From Flavobacteriales bacterium UBA7325 (lineage in GTDB: Bacteria; Bacteroidota; Bacteroidia; Flavobacteriales_D; Crocinitomicaceae), in contig DKPV01000048.1 of assembly GCA_002471375.1 (NCBI GenBank), positions 35,994 to 46,706 of the forward strand: a stretch of DNA of 10,713 nt, written 5' to 3'. Positions 1 through 6,020 of this stretch are shown in pieces. The notes beneath the pieces were generated by a model. That model worked only from the letters and a program-made list of their open reading frames with translations. It did not search any database and was not told the origin of the DNA. Position 1 is the first letter of the stretch. Each line of letters opens with the position of its first letter. Made by a program: the position numbers and the translations under genes.

Positions 1-1092
1 GTAATCGAAGATGTACACGAGCCAAATACTTGGAATGACACTCTTACTGGAGGATACATTGTTAAGGTCGACAAATTAACAGGAGATGTGCCTTATTCAT
101 GGGAGTCAGACTACGACGATGAAGTTGTTTTTCAATTCCACGATCCGGAATATGATGAACTGAACTCATTTCAGCAAACGTACATGGAAGACTACATTAA
201 AGAATTCGAAGATGTACTCTGGGGATCTAACTATAACGATCCAATTAATGGCTGGCCGAAGTACATCGAACCTCAAACTTTTCATGATTTCTTCATCATG
301 CAAGAGCTTGGAAGAACTGTAGATGGTTATCGATCAAGTTCTTTTCTTTTTAAAGATAAGAACACGCTAACATGGAATGCACGATTGAATGCCGGACCAA
401 TGTGGGACTTTAACTTATCATTTGGAAATGCTGATTATTGTGATGCTGACTTGACAACTGGATGGCAATATAACTTCGATAACATATGTAACTTTTCGAC
501 AGCGATCCCATTTTGGTGGGAACGATTACTTAGTGATCCAGGGTATGCAAATGGTCTCAAATGTCGCTGGGAGGAACTAAGACAAGGACCACTTAAAACT
601 AGTACCATAAATAACTTTATTGACTCGGTTGCAAACCATATTCAAACTGCAAGAATTAGAAACTTTCAAAGATGGCCAATCATTGGCGTTTATGTTAATT
701 GGAATGGATTCGTAGGAAACACCTATCAAGAAGATCTTGATTACCTCAAGAACTACATTGAGCAACGATCGTTGTGGATGGATGCTAATATGCCAGGAAA
801 TTGCAACCTCGCAGCTACAGAATTAGAATTTGAAGCAGAATATCATCGGGCTTGGCCGAATCCGTTTAATGACAATATTAACATCGGATTCTCACTCTTT
901 AATGAAGGCGACGTAGAAATTCATGTTTTGGATCTATCCGGAAGATTAATCAAAACTGTCAATGTTGGACACAAAGATGGCGGAGCACATGCCGTAAACA
1001 TCGAGAACCTAAATGTTAAGAGTGGAAACTATCTCTATAATGTGATTGTAGAAAACGAAGTCCTCTATTCTGGGAAATTGATCAAAATGTAA
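1..1092 (+). CDS. CotH-family secreted protein with type IX sorting domain (5' end missing)
   Basis: The reading frame is open from the first base, so the N-terminus, with any signal peptide and the first part of the kinase-like fold, lies outside the window. 363 residues are visible. The GGYIVKVDK stretch near residues 18-26 and GPMWDFNLSFGNADY near 132-146 are typical of the CotH family, atypical secreted protein kinases or pseudokinases named after the Bacillus spore coat protein. The Asp of WDFN (residue 136) matches the expected metal-binding Asp, while the position after Phe is Asn where many relatives have Asp. From about residue 284 (AWPNPF) to the end is a type IX secretion C-terminal sorting domain, with the VEIHVLDLSGRLI core and the final SGNYLYNV and YSGKLIKM strands. 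The protein is therefore probably exported through the outer membrane and anchored or released there. Substrate and activity cannot be told from the sequence. The stop codon overlaps the start of dgkA. The family call is firm, the kinase activity is not. Confidence 0.88.
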   Translation, partial: VIEDVHEPNTWNDTLTGGYIVKVDKLTGDVPYSWESDYDDEVVFQFHDPEYDELNSFQQTYMEDYIKEFEDVLWGSNYNDPINGWPKYIEPQTFHDFFIMQELGRTVDGYRSSSFLFKDKNTLTWNARLNAGPMWDFNLSFGNADYCDADLTTGWQYNFDNICNFSTAIPFWWERLLSDPGYANGLKCRWEELRQGPLKTSTINNFIDSVANHIQTARIRNFQRWPIIGVYVNWNGFVGNTYQEDLDYLKNYIEQRSLWMDANMPGNCNLAATELEFEAEYHRAWPNPFNDNINIGFSLFNEGDVEIHVLDLSGRLIKTVNVGHKDGGAHAVNIENLNVKSGNYLYNVIVENEVLYSGKLIKM

Positions 1093-1436
1093 TGAAGAAA
1101 TTTCTTCAAGGATTTATTCATGCATTCAGAGGAATTGGGATTACACTTGCGACAGAACGTAATTTTCAGGTTCATTTTATTGCTCTTCTAACCGTCATAG
1201 TCGCAGGATTCTATTTTGACGTAACTAGCTCGGAATGGATGATTCTAATCCTAACTTCAACCTTGGTAATGACATTAGAAGCGATCAATACTGCCATTGA
1301 AAAGCTTTGTAACGAAGTCACTTTAGAACGAAAAGAAAGTATCCGAAATATCAAAGATGTGGCTGCTGGAGCTGTTTTACTATCTTCGATAGGTGCTATA
1401 ACGATCGCCATAATTGTTTTCTGGAAGCACTCCTAA
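1092..1436 (+). CDS. dgkA: Diacylglycerol kinase / undecaprenol kinase (DgkA family)
   Basis: This 114-residue integral membrane kinase has the usual length and three predicted helices (about residues 29-43, 49-66 and 93-110). Family residues are in place: E22 in the ATERN segment, E63, N66 and E70 in LEAINTAIE, and K88-D89 before AAGAVLL, which together form the ATP and metal site. DgkA enzymes phosphorylate diacylglycerol in Escherichia coli, recycling lipid from periplasmic glucan synthesis. Their Gram-positive relatives phosphorylate undecaprenol for cell-wall carrier recycling. The sequence alone does not decide which substrate applies here. Residue N74 sits where many homologues have Asp just after the NTAIE helix (KLCD-type sequence). 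The ATG shares its first base with the TAA of the upstream CotH gene (TAATG), so translation is probably coupled. The gene ends 25 bases before a strong terminator, which closes this transcription unit. Confidence 0.93.
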   Translation: MKKFLQGFIHAFRGIGITLATERNFQVHFIALLTVIVAGFYFDVTSSEWMILILTSTLVMTLEAINTAIEKLCNEVTLERKESIRNIKDVAAGAVLLSSIGAITIAIIVFWKHS

Positions 1437-1461
1437 AACCCTGAGATTAAACTTTTAGCTC

Positions 1462-1500
1462 AAAAAAAAAGACTCTCACGAATGAGAGCCTTTTGCTTTT
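1462..1500. terminator. Bidirectional intrinsic terminator between dgkA and tRNA-Phe
   Basis: An 8-bp inverted repeat (1471-1478 with 1483-1490) has a 4-base loop. Read on the minus strand, the stem is GGCTCTCA, the loop TTCG and the return TGAGAGTC, with one G-U wobble, followed by nine T: an excellent terminator for the tRNA gene. Read on the plus strand, the same stem has one A-C mismatch and is followed by TTTTGCTTTTT, so it can also stop dgkA transcripts. The stem and T-runs are seen directly. Two-way use is inferred from the converging genes. Confidence 0.9.
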
Positions 1501-1502
1501 TG

Positions 1503-1575
1503 TGGTGATACCTGGAATCGAACCAGGGACACATGGATTTTCAGTCCATTGCTCTACCAACTGAGCTATATCACC
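1503..1575 (-). tRNA. tRNA-Phe (anticodon GAA)
   Basis: The minus strand folds as a complete 73-nt cloverleaf. The acceptor stem is GGTGATA paired with TATCACC, the D arm is GCTC-AGTTGGTA-GAGC, the anticodon arm is ATGGA-CTGAAAA-TCCAT with anticodon GAA, the variable loop is GTGTC, and the T arm is CCTGG-TTCGATT-CCAGG. The discriminator base is A, as expected for phenylalanine. The next bases are CAA, so the 3' CCA is not encoded and must be added by CCA-adding enzyme. The gene has its own promoter about 20 bases upstream and a terminator that begins 13 bases past its 3' end, so it is a single-gene transcription unit. Confidence 0.98.
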
Positions 1576-1592
1576 ATCCTAAATTGGAGGGG

Positions 1593-1622
1593 CAAAGGTA
1601 ACAACATCTTATTTAATTGCAA
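1593..1622 (-). promoter_or_regulatory. Bacteroidota-type promoter of tRNA-Phe
   Basis: On the minus strand, TTG (1622-1620), exactly 19 bases of spacer and TACCTTTG (1600-1593) match the Bacteroidota sigma-ABfr consensus TTG-N19-TAnnTTTG at every fixed base. Transcription should start about 5-7 bases past the TTTG, near 1586-1588, leaving a leader of roughly 11-13 bases before the tRNA 5' end at 1575. This is the best promoter match in the window. Confidence 0.85.
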
Positions 1623-1628
1623 TAGTCC

Positions 1629-1657
1629 CTGCTATTTTTTTTCACTTGTTATCTTTG
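1629..1657 (+). promoter_or_regulatory. Probable coaX promoter giving a leaderless or near-leaderless mRNA
   Basis: TATCTTTG (1650-1657) is a full match to the Bacteroidota -7 element TAnnTTTG. A CTG at 1629-1631, 18 bases upstream, is a near match to the -33 TTG. The coaX ATG begins only 5 bases after the -7 element, so transcription would start at or within a few bases of the start codon. The element lies back to back with the tRNA-Phe promoter. Confidence 0.6.
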
Positions 1658-1662
1658 CAGAC

Positions 1663-2391
1663 ATGCAAGACGCAGATACTGTATATATTATCGATATTGG
1701 AAACACCCTTGTAAAGGTGGCTCGATTCCAAAATGATGCACTTATTGATGTCGAAAGATTCAATGATTCTGATTTAGACAAATTTAATTCCTACGTTGAG
1801 AGAAGGAAAGGGAATTCAATTGTTTCTTCCGTTCGGTCTGATTCCGACACAATGGCAATGATCGAGTTTTTAGACAGTCCATTTATCGTCAGTGCAAGCA
1901 GCGCTCTTCCAGTCTCCCTAAATTATGAAACAGAAACAACATTGGGGATTGACAGAATTTGTAATGCTGCATTTCTGAATTCAAAAATGGAATCTGATTA
2001 TGCCGTTTCCGTAGATATCGGCACATGCATTAAGTTTGATTTGGTGAGTAAAATAGACGGATATCTTGGAGGATCTATCTCCCCCGGTATTCACCTTAGA
2101 TACAAATCATTGAACGATTACACAGGTAAATTACCCCTGCTATCCAATAAATCAGGGATTGATATCGTTGGTACGGATACAAATTCAAGTATGCAGTCTG
2201 GTGTGATCAATGGCATAAACGCTGAATTAAACGGAGTTATAGAGCAATACAGATCTCGTTATTCGAGCTTAACTTTTTTTATGACCGGTGGAGATGCAAA
2301 GTACTTTGATATCCTCTCAAAAAATGACATCTTTGCAGACGAAAATCTCACCCTGAGTGGGTTATATGAAATATACAAACACAATGCGTAA
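1663..2391 (+). CDS. coaX: Type III pantothenate kinase
   Basis: CoaX phosphorylates pantothenate with ATP, the first step of coenzyme A synthesis, in the cytoplasm. The 242-residue length fits the family. Motifs appear in order: DIGNT at residues 11-15 (phosphate-binding, ASKHA fold), LGIDR at 94-98 (pantothenate site), SVDIGT at 116-121 (second phosphate motif), GGSISPGI near 136-143, TGKLP near 154-158, SMQSG at 176-180 and TGGDA at 208-212. The ATG at 1663 is chosen because the DIGNT motif then falls close to the N-terminus as in relatives. An upstream in-frame start at 1549 would put 38 meaningless codons across the tRNA gene. The gene overlaps the following outer-membrane protein gene by 8 bases, so the two are probably cotranscribed. 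CoaX next to outer-membrane genes and lptC is an arrangement I recall from other Flavobacteriales. Confidence 0.95.
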   Translation: MQDADTVYIIDIGNTLVKVARFQNDALIDVERFNDSDLDKFNSYVERRKGNSIVSSVRSDSDTMAMIEFLDSPFIVSASSALPVSLNYETETTLGIDRICNAAFLNSKMESDYAVSVDIGTCIKFDLVSKIDGYLGGSISPGIHLRYKSLNDYTGKLPLLSNKSGIDIVGTDTNSSMQSGVINGINAELNGVIEQYRSRYSSLTFFMTGGDAKYFDILSKNDIFADENLTLSGLYEIYKHNA

Positions 2392-3757
2392 ACTTCTTTT
2401 CACGTTTAGCTTTATCATTCTGGGAAGCAGTGCTATAGCGCAACCTACAATTAATTCGCCATACAGCTCCTTTGGAATTGGAGAACTTGGTGGGCTAGAC
2501 CATGCGACAATGCTTGGTATGGGAAATTCTACAATTACAGCAATCGATTCGTTTACTGTGAATTATTTTAATCCCGCATCATACAATCAACTAGCCGCTG
2601 GACAACCTTTATTTTCCTTGGGAATCTCTTCTCGTCTATCAAATTATTCGAGTGGTTCCGAATCAAGTTTCTCAAATGTCACAGCATTGCAACATTTTGC
2701 AATGGCATTCCCTATTCGAAAAAACTTTGGACTGGCATTCGGTCTTAAACCATATAGCAGAAAAGGCTATGAAGTTACGACAAGATCTTTACTGGGTAGC
2801 GATTCTTTGAAATACACTTATTCTGGATCAGGAGGCTTTAACGATGTGTTTATCGGTCTTTCCGGAGATCTACTCGCACCATTCAAGCTAGACTCTACAA
2901 GTCTAAGTATTGGAGCTAATTTTGGCTACTTATTTGGAGAAGCAACAGATCTACGTTCGAGTACTTTAACAGCATCTGGATCTGACTTTACCGGTGGTAT
3001 CGACTTAACGACTATTCAGGCAAGCTCATTTCACTACAATCTCGGATTGTCTTTGTCACACGACTTTAGACAAGGAGACTCTAGTAAATTCCAGCACGCT
3101 TTACTTTTAAGCACAACTTTAGAACCAAGTCAAAACTTAAGGGCAACTTCAGAATATGGCCGATACTACTCTATCAATGTCAACGACCCTGCATTTTACG
3201 ATACTTTATTCTATCAAAAATATGATGCGGATCGAATTGTATCGGCTGCGGATTTAGCTATCGGACTCCGATATACTTTGAATCGTCCTTCTAAGAAAAA
3301 CGATAAACACAGACTGAATTCACAGCTAGCTGTTCATGCGACATACCGATCAACTAATTGGACGAACTTCAGCATTCCATTCGATGGAGATTCAACGCAG
3401 TACTTAGCCACTACAGGCTTTAACTTTGGATTACAATACATTCCAGAGGTTGGCTTCTTATCCAATCGGACGTTAACTAAATTTCACGAAAGAATGCGCT
3501 ATCGTGTTGGTGCTTACTATAATACACTTCCCTATACCGCCGGAGGTGAACAAGTCACTGACTTTGGCACAACATTTGGACTTGGTTTACCGATTGCAGT
3601 TAGAAGCTCAGTATCATCCGTTAATTTCGGATTTTCATTCGGACAACGAGGAGTTTCAGACGCGACACAGCTTAAGGAGCAATACTACGGTATCAATTTC
3701 GGCATAACAATCTCGCCAGTTGGAGATAGATGGTTTCAGAAGCGCAAACTAGATTAG
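2384..3757 (+). CDS. Predicted outer-membrane beta-barrel protein
   Basis: 457 residues from the ATG at 2384. A clear signal peptide (MRKLLFTFSFIILGSSAIA, cleavage after A19) supports this start over a GTG at 2357, which would add nine residues before it. The mature protein opens with SPYSSFGIGELGG (25-37) and NPAS (63-66), a pattern seen in Bacteroidota proteins of the FadL/OmpP1-like or general outer-membrane protein class. The rest alternates short polar-hydrophobic strands with Gly-, Ser- and aromatic-rich turns, as expected for a beta-barrel (for example FGLAFGLKPYS and VNFGFSFGQRG). The last strand is followed by a basic tail, WFQKRKLD, rather than a terminal aromatic. Substrate or role is unknown. 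Its place between coaX and a TPR protein and close to lptC suggests an envelope function, but this is inference from neighbours. No catalytic motif is visible. Confidence 0.8.
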   Translation: MRKLLFTFSFIILGSSAIAQPTINSPYSSFGIGELGGLDHATMLGMGNSTITAIDSFTVNYFNPASYNQLAAGQPLFSLGISSRLSNYSSGSESSFSNVTALQHFAMAFPIRKNFGLAFGLKPYSRKGYEVTTRSLLGSDSLKYTYSGSGGFNDVFIGLSGDLLAPFKLDSTSLSIGANFGYLFGEATDLRSSTLTASGSDFTGGIDLTTIQASSFHYNLGLSLSHDFRQGDSSKFQHALLLSTTLEPSQNLRATSEYGRYYSINVNDPAFYDTLFYQKYDADRIVSAADLAIGLRYTLNRPSKKNDKHRLNSQLAVHATYRSTNWTNFSIPFDGDSTQYLATTGFNFGLQYIPEVGFLSNRTLTKFHERMRYRVGAYYNTLPYTAGGEQVTDFGTTFGLGLPIAVRSSVSSVNFGFSFGQRGVSDATQLKEQYYGINFGITISPVGDRWFQKRKLD

Positions 3758-3777
3758 AACAATAAACAAAGAAGAAA

Positions 3778-5052
3778 ATGAAATTTGGAAATTTACTTAT
3801 CGCAGGTGCAACAGTACTATTAGGATTTACATCAACTGCTCAAGATGATCCTCGTAGCGAATGTAATAGAATGAAGTTCCTTGCTGGAGAAGCTCTTGAC
3901 AGAGAAGATTATGCAGAGGCTTCTGAGTATTATTACAAAGCAGAACTTGAGTGTGGTAACTATGCCGCACCGGATTACGCTCGTTTAATTGGTAGCTTAA
4001 TTAACGCCATGAATGATGCCGCAGAAACTGATGAAGCAAAAGCAGGTCTATATAGAGATTCACTACTAGCAGCATGGGTTCGTCAGGATTCAGCAGGATT
4101 CTATGATCCAGAAAGCGATATGGATCGTGGAATGAATATGATTCAAGTTGAGAACCCTGATCGAAAAGGTGCAGACTTCTTTATTTCGAGAGCAATTGAG
4201 AAAACGCAGGAGAAAACATATGAAGGTTATCTTTCATATGCTTACTATAACCGCTACATGATTTATTATGAAGCATCCGCAGAAGAAAGTCCAGCATTGA
4301 AACAAAAGTTAATCACAGATTACTTCAAACTTTCAGATCTTGTAACTAAAGGCGGAATGTCTGTTCAAACTCAAGAGGAATTAACTTCAACATTAAACTA
4401 TGTTGTAGAGTCAGCGGAAGATTTAATTCCAGAGATTCCTGGATACATTGAAGGACTTCCGACAAACGTTGAAGCGGCAAAAGCAGCATTAAAACAAATG
4501 CTGAAATTAATGGAGGACAAAGGTGGTACAAAATCTGCCGAATTTGAAATGTTAGTTGATAAAATGATCGAGCTAGATCCAACTTCATTAGATGCCCTCG
4601 AAGCTAAAGCACTTCTTTTAGAATCTAAAGGAAAGTATGGTGAAGCAATGGGAGTATATAAAAAGATCAAGTCTTTAACTGATGATGAAGATAAAAAAGC
4701 AGAAATGAGCTACAAAGTTGTTTATGCTCAATACAAGCTTGGTTCTTATGGAGCAGCATACAGCTCAGCAATGGCAATCGGTGGAAAGTACAAAGGTGAT
4801 GCCTTAGTAATTGCCTCTGACTGTGTTGCAAAAAGAGCAAACAGTTGTGGAGCCAGTACATTTGACAGAAAATGTAATTACCTATATGCTTCTCAACTAG
4901 CATCTCAGGCAGCTGCTAATGGAGCAAGTGTTGGGGGTAGAGTTGCAAACTACAAAAGCAGTGGTCCATCTAAAGATGATTGCTTCAACGAAGGTAACCC
5001 TGGATCGGTCACATTAGAGTGCTACGGAGTGACGGTAAACCCTTGTAACTAA
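3778..5052 (+). CDS. Secreted TPR-repeat protein with conserved-looking cysteines
   Basis: 424 residues with a signal peptide (about 1-21, cleavage near STA|QDD), so the mature protein should lie in the periplasm. Helical repeats of tetratricopeptide type are visible near residues 30-58 (ALDREDYAEASEYYYKA) and about 270-340 (LLESKGKYGEAMGVYKKI and YAQYKLGSYGAAYSSAM). The middle is helical and acidic, without a motif I can name. Eight cysteines are present: C29 and C59 bracket the first repeat, and C349, C357, C366, C402, C415 and C423 lie in the last 76 residues. The even number in an exported protein suggests disulfides. The gene sits 20 bases after the beta-barrel gene and 3 bases before lptC, so it is likely in the same operon. 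TPR proteins are protein-protein scaffolds, and a partner in the outer membrane is plausible but unproven. An A-rich AAAGAAGAAA stretch precedes the ATG. Confidence 0.82.
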   Translation: MKFGNLLIAGATVLLGFTSTAQDDPRSECNRMKFLAGEALDREDYAEASEYYYKAELECGNYAAPDYARLIGSLINAMNDAAETDEAKAGLYRDSLLAAWVRQDSAGFYDPESDMDRGMNMIQVENPDRKGADFFISRAIEKTQEKTYEGYLSYAYYNRYMIYYEASAEESPALKQKLITDYFKLSDLVTKGGMSVQTQEELTSTLNYVVESAEDLIPEIPGYIEGLPTNVEAAKAALKQMLKLMEDKGGTKSAEFEMLVDKMIELDPTSLDALEAKALLLESKGKYGEAMGVYKKIKSLTDDEDKKAEMSYKVVYAQYKLGSYGAAYSSAMAIGGKYKGDALVIASDCVAKRANSCGASTFDRKCNYLYASQLASQAAANGASVGGRVANYKSSGPSKDDCFNEGNPGSVTLECYGVTVNPCN

Positions 5053-5055
5053 AAC

Positions 5056-5634
5056 ATGAATCAAATACCACACAAGATTATATATTGGATACCTGCCATT
5101 TTATTGGCGGGTATTCTTTTTTCATGTGTGAATGATCTAGATACTATTCAACGCGTAACCTATGACCCAAACGCCCCTGACGAGGTAACCGAAAACGTAG
5201 AGGTTTATTACTCCGATTCAGGTTATGCAAGAGTCAAAATATTTGCAAAAATCGCGGAGACGCACAATCATCCTGAACGAATTACGAAACTCAAGGATTA
5301 CTTAAAGGTTCAGTTTTATTCGGAAAAAGGAGAAATCATCTCTGAACTAGAAGCCAACTATGGCGAAGTGAATTTTGAAACAGGGCTCATGGTAGTCCGA
5401 GACTCGGTGATACTTCGGAACCTTGAGAAAGGAAGATACCTAGAAACAGAAGAGCTTTTCTATAATCAAACTGATAGCACGGTTTATACAGATAAATTTG
5501 TGATCATTAAGAAAAAAAATAATAGCGTCATCGGGCGTGGTGTTGGAATAAGGACTTCTCATTTCTTCAATGCCGGGCAAGTTGCTGGTCATATTCTAAA
5601 ACCAATAGGGAAGCTAGATTTCTCAGAAGAATAA
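5056..5634 (+). CDS. lptC: LptC-family lipopolysaccharide export protein (lipoprotein form)
   Basis: LptC links the inner-membrane LptBFG transporter to the periplasmic LptA bridge that carries lipopolysaccharide to the outer membrane. The 192-residue length fits. The N-terminus has a hydrophobic segment (about 10-23) ending in LFSC, so C24 is a likely lipobox cysteine. This fits Bacteroidota LptC proteins, which are commonly predicted lipoproteins, whereas the E. coli protein keeps a membrane helix. The body has the beta-jellyroll pattern of the family: YYSDSGYARVKIFA near 51-64, a YLKVQFYSEKGEI strand pair near 83-95, ELEANYGEVN near 97-106, a central VVRDSVILRN near 112-121, ETEELFYNQ near 131-139, and a D-x-x-V-I-I strand before the final GVGIRTS. 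The gene begins 3 bases after the TPR gene stop, implying coupled translation. A strong terminator-like hairpin lies in its codons 11-23. Confidence 0.85.
   Translation: MNQIPHKIIYWIPAILLAGILFSCVNDLDTIQRVTYDPNAPDEVTENVEVYYSDSGYARVKIFAKIAETHNHPERITKLKDYLKVQFYSEKGEIISELEANYGEVNFETGLMVVRDSVILRNLEKGRYLETEELFYNQTDSTVYTDKFVIIKKKNNSVIGRGVGIRTSHFFNAGQVAGHILKPIGKLDFSEE
5087..5122 (+). terminator. Terminator-shaped hairpin inside the start of lptC
   Basis: Bases 5087-5098 pair with 5105-5116 around a 6-base TTTTAT loop. The stem is 12 bp and continuous as RNA: ten Watson-Crick pairs and two G-U wobbles, with a CC/GG and a GCC/GGC block. It is followed directly by six T (5117-5122). This is the layout of an intrinsic terminator, yet it sits 31 bases inside the lptC coding sequence and encodes the hydrophobic signal segment. 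It could act as an attenuator that stops transcription when lptC is not being translated, or it could be a by-product of the Leu/Ile/Gly-rich codons. Confidence 0.45.
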
Positions 5635-5635
5635 G

Positions 5636-5643
5636 TATTTTTG
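5636..5643 (+). promoter_or_regulatory. Possible -7 promoter element for the small membrane protein
   Basis: TATTTTTG matches the Bacteroidota -7 element TAnnTTTG. It starts just past the lptC stop and ends 23 bases before the next ATG. I see no TTG at the expected distance upstream, so the call rests on this element alone and may be chance in AT-rich DNA. Confidence 0.35.
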
Positions 5644-5666
5644 CCCCAACAATTAGAAATATTGAT

Positions 5667-5903
5667 ATGCAGTCGTACAACAAAATCATGCTTTACTTTT
5701 GGCTCTTCGCTGGATTTTTCATCGCAATAGGAATTACGTATATGGGGATCACAGAAGGCTTCAGCAAATGGATGACATCCTACGTCTTTGCACTGCTATG
5801 TTTCATTATGTTCTTCATGCGTCGATACATGATGCGTAGGATGGCAAAACACGTTGCTTTTTTAGAAGAAAAGAAAAAAGCTGAGGAGGGTTCAAATAAT
5901 TAG
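5667..5903 (+). CDS. Small two-helix membrane protein, unidentified
   Basis: 78 residues that I do not recognise by name. Two hydrophobic helices are predicted at about residues 7-27 and 36-51, separated by a short GITEGFSKWMTS loop. The second helix is followed by a strongly basic stretch (MRRYMMRRMAKH, 51-62) and a charged Lys/Glu-rich tail (FLEEKKKAEEGSNN). By the positive-inside rule both ends should face the cytoplasm and the short loop the periplasm. The gene lies 32 bases after lptC and is probably read from the same operon, from the possible promoter at 5636, or both. In several Flavobacteriales a hemolysin/CNNM-type gene follows lptC, as I recall, and it is absent here. Coding status is supported by the good initial ATG, the coherent membrane topology and its position in the gene line, but not by a family match. 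Confidence 0.68.
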   Translation: MQSYNKIMLYFWLFAGFFIAIGITYMGITEGFSKWMTSYVFALLCFIMFFMRRYMMRRMAKHVAFLEEKKKAEEGSNN

Positions 5904-5916
5904 ACCTCACTTCCGT

Positions 5917-5944
5917 TTATCCTACTTATTGTTAACTTATCCTA
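5917..5944. repeat. Direct repeat TTATCCTA, 20-base spacing
   Basis: TTATCCTA occurs at 5917-5924 and again at 5937-5944, exactly 20 bases apart, close to two helical turns. A third partial copy of the TTAT core lies between them at 5926. The copies could be a paired protein-binding site, but eight bases in AT-rich DNA is weak evidence. Confidence 0.35.
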
Positions 5945-6020
5945 TGTTCATCAACGTTCCTATTATTCAAAGAGCGCGCGCCGTTCAGATTGATTAAATT
6001 TGAAATTGAGCAGAATTAAC

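Noticed and set aside
88..90. GTG as the start of the CotH-family gene
   Set aside because: The frame is open to the window edge and the residues before it (GGYIVKVDK) belong to the CotH domain, so this is an internal valine.
1621..1642. Hairpin AATAG / CTATT followed by a T-run upstream of coaX
   Set aside because: The stem is only five weak pairs and lies within the coaX promoter region, upstream of the likely transcription start.
1549..1662. N-terminal extension of coaX to an upstream start
   Set aside because: It would translate across the minus-strand tRNA-Phe gene and both promoters and would add residues not found in CoaX. The ATG at 1663 places the DIGNT motif correctly.
2357..2383. 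GTG start for the outer-membrane protein
   Set aside because: It would put nine extra residues ahead of a clear signal peptide. The ATG at 2384 begins MRKLLF, a normal signal start.
4346..4903. Minus-strand open frames inside the TPR gene (78-90 codons)
   Set aside because: They lie antisense to a convincing coding gene, have no recognisable domains and look like mirror frames of its codon usage. The same applies to minus-strand frames in the DUF5686 gene and topB.
5856..5881. Inverted repeat GCTTTTTT / AAAAAAGC at the end of the small membrane gene
   Set aside because: The stem is almost all A-T, is explained by Phe and Lys codons and is not followed by a T-run, so it is not a good terminator.
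5995..6002. TAAATTTG as a definite promoter for the DUF5686 gene
   Set aside because: It fits TAnnTTTG but has no TTG at 17-23 bases upstream and lies 84 bases before the start codon, so it was noted in the intergenic entry without a separate promoter call.
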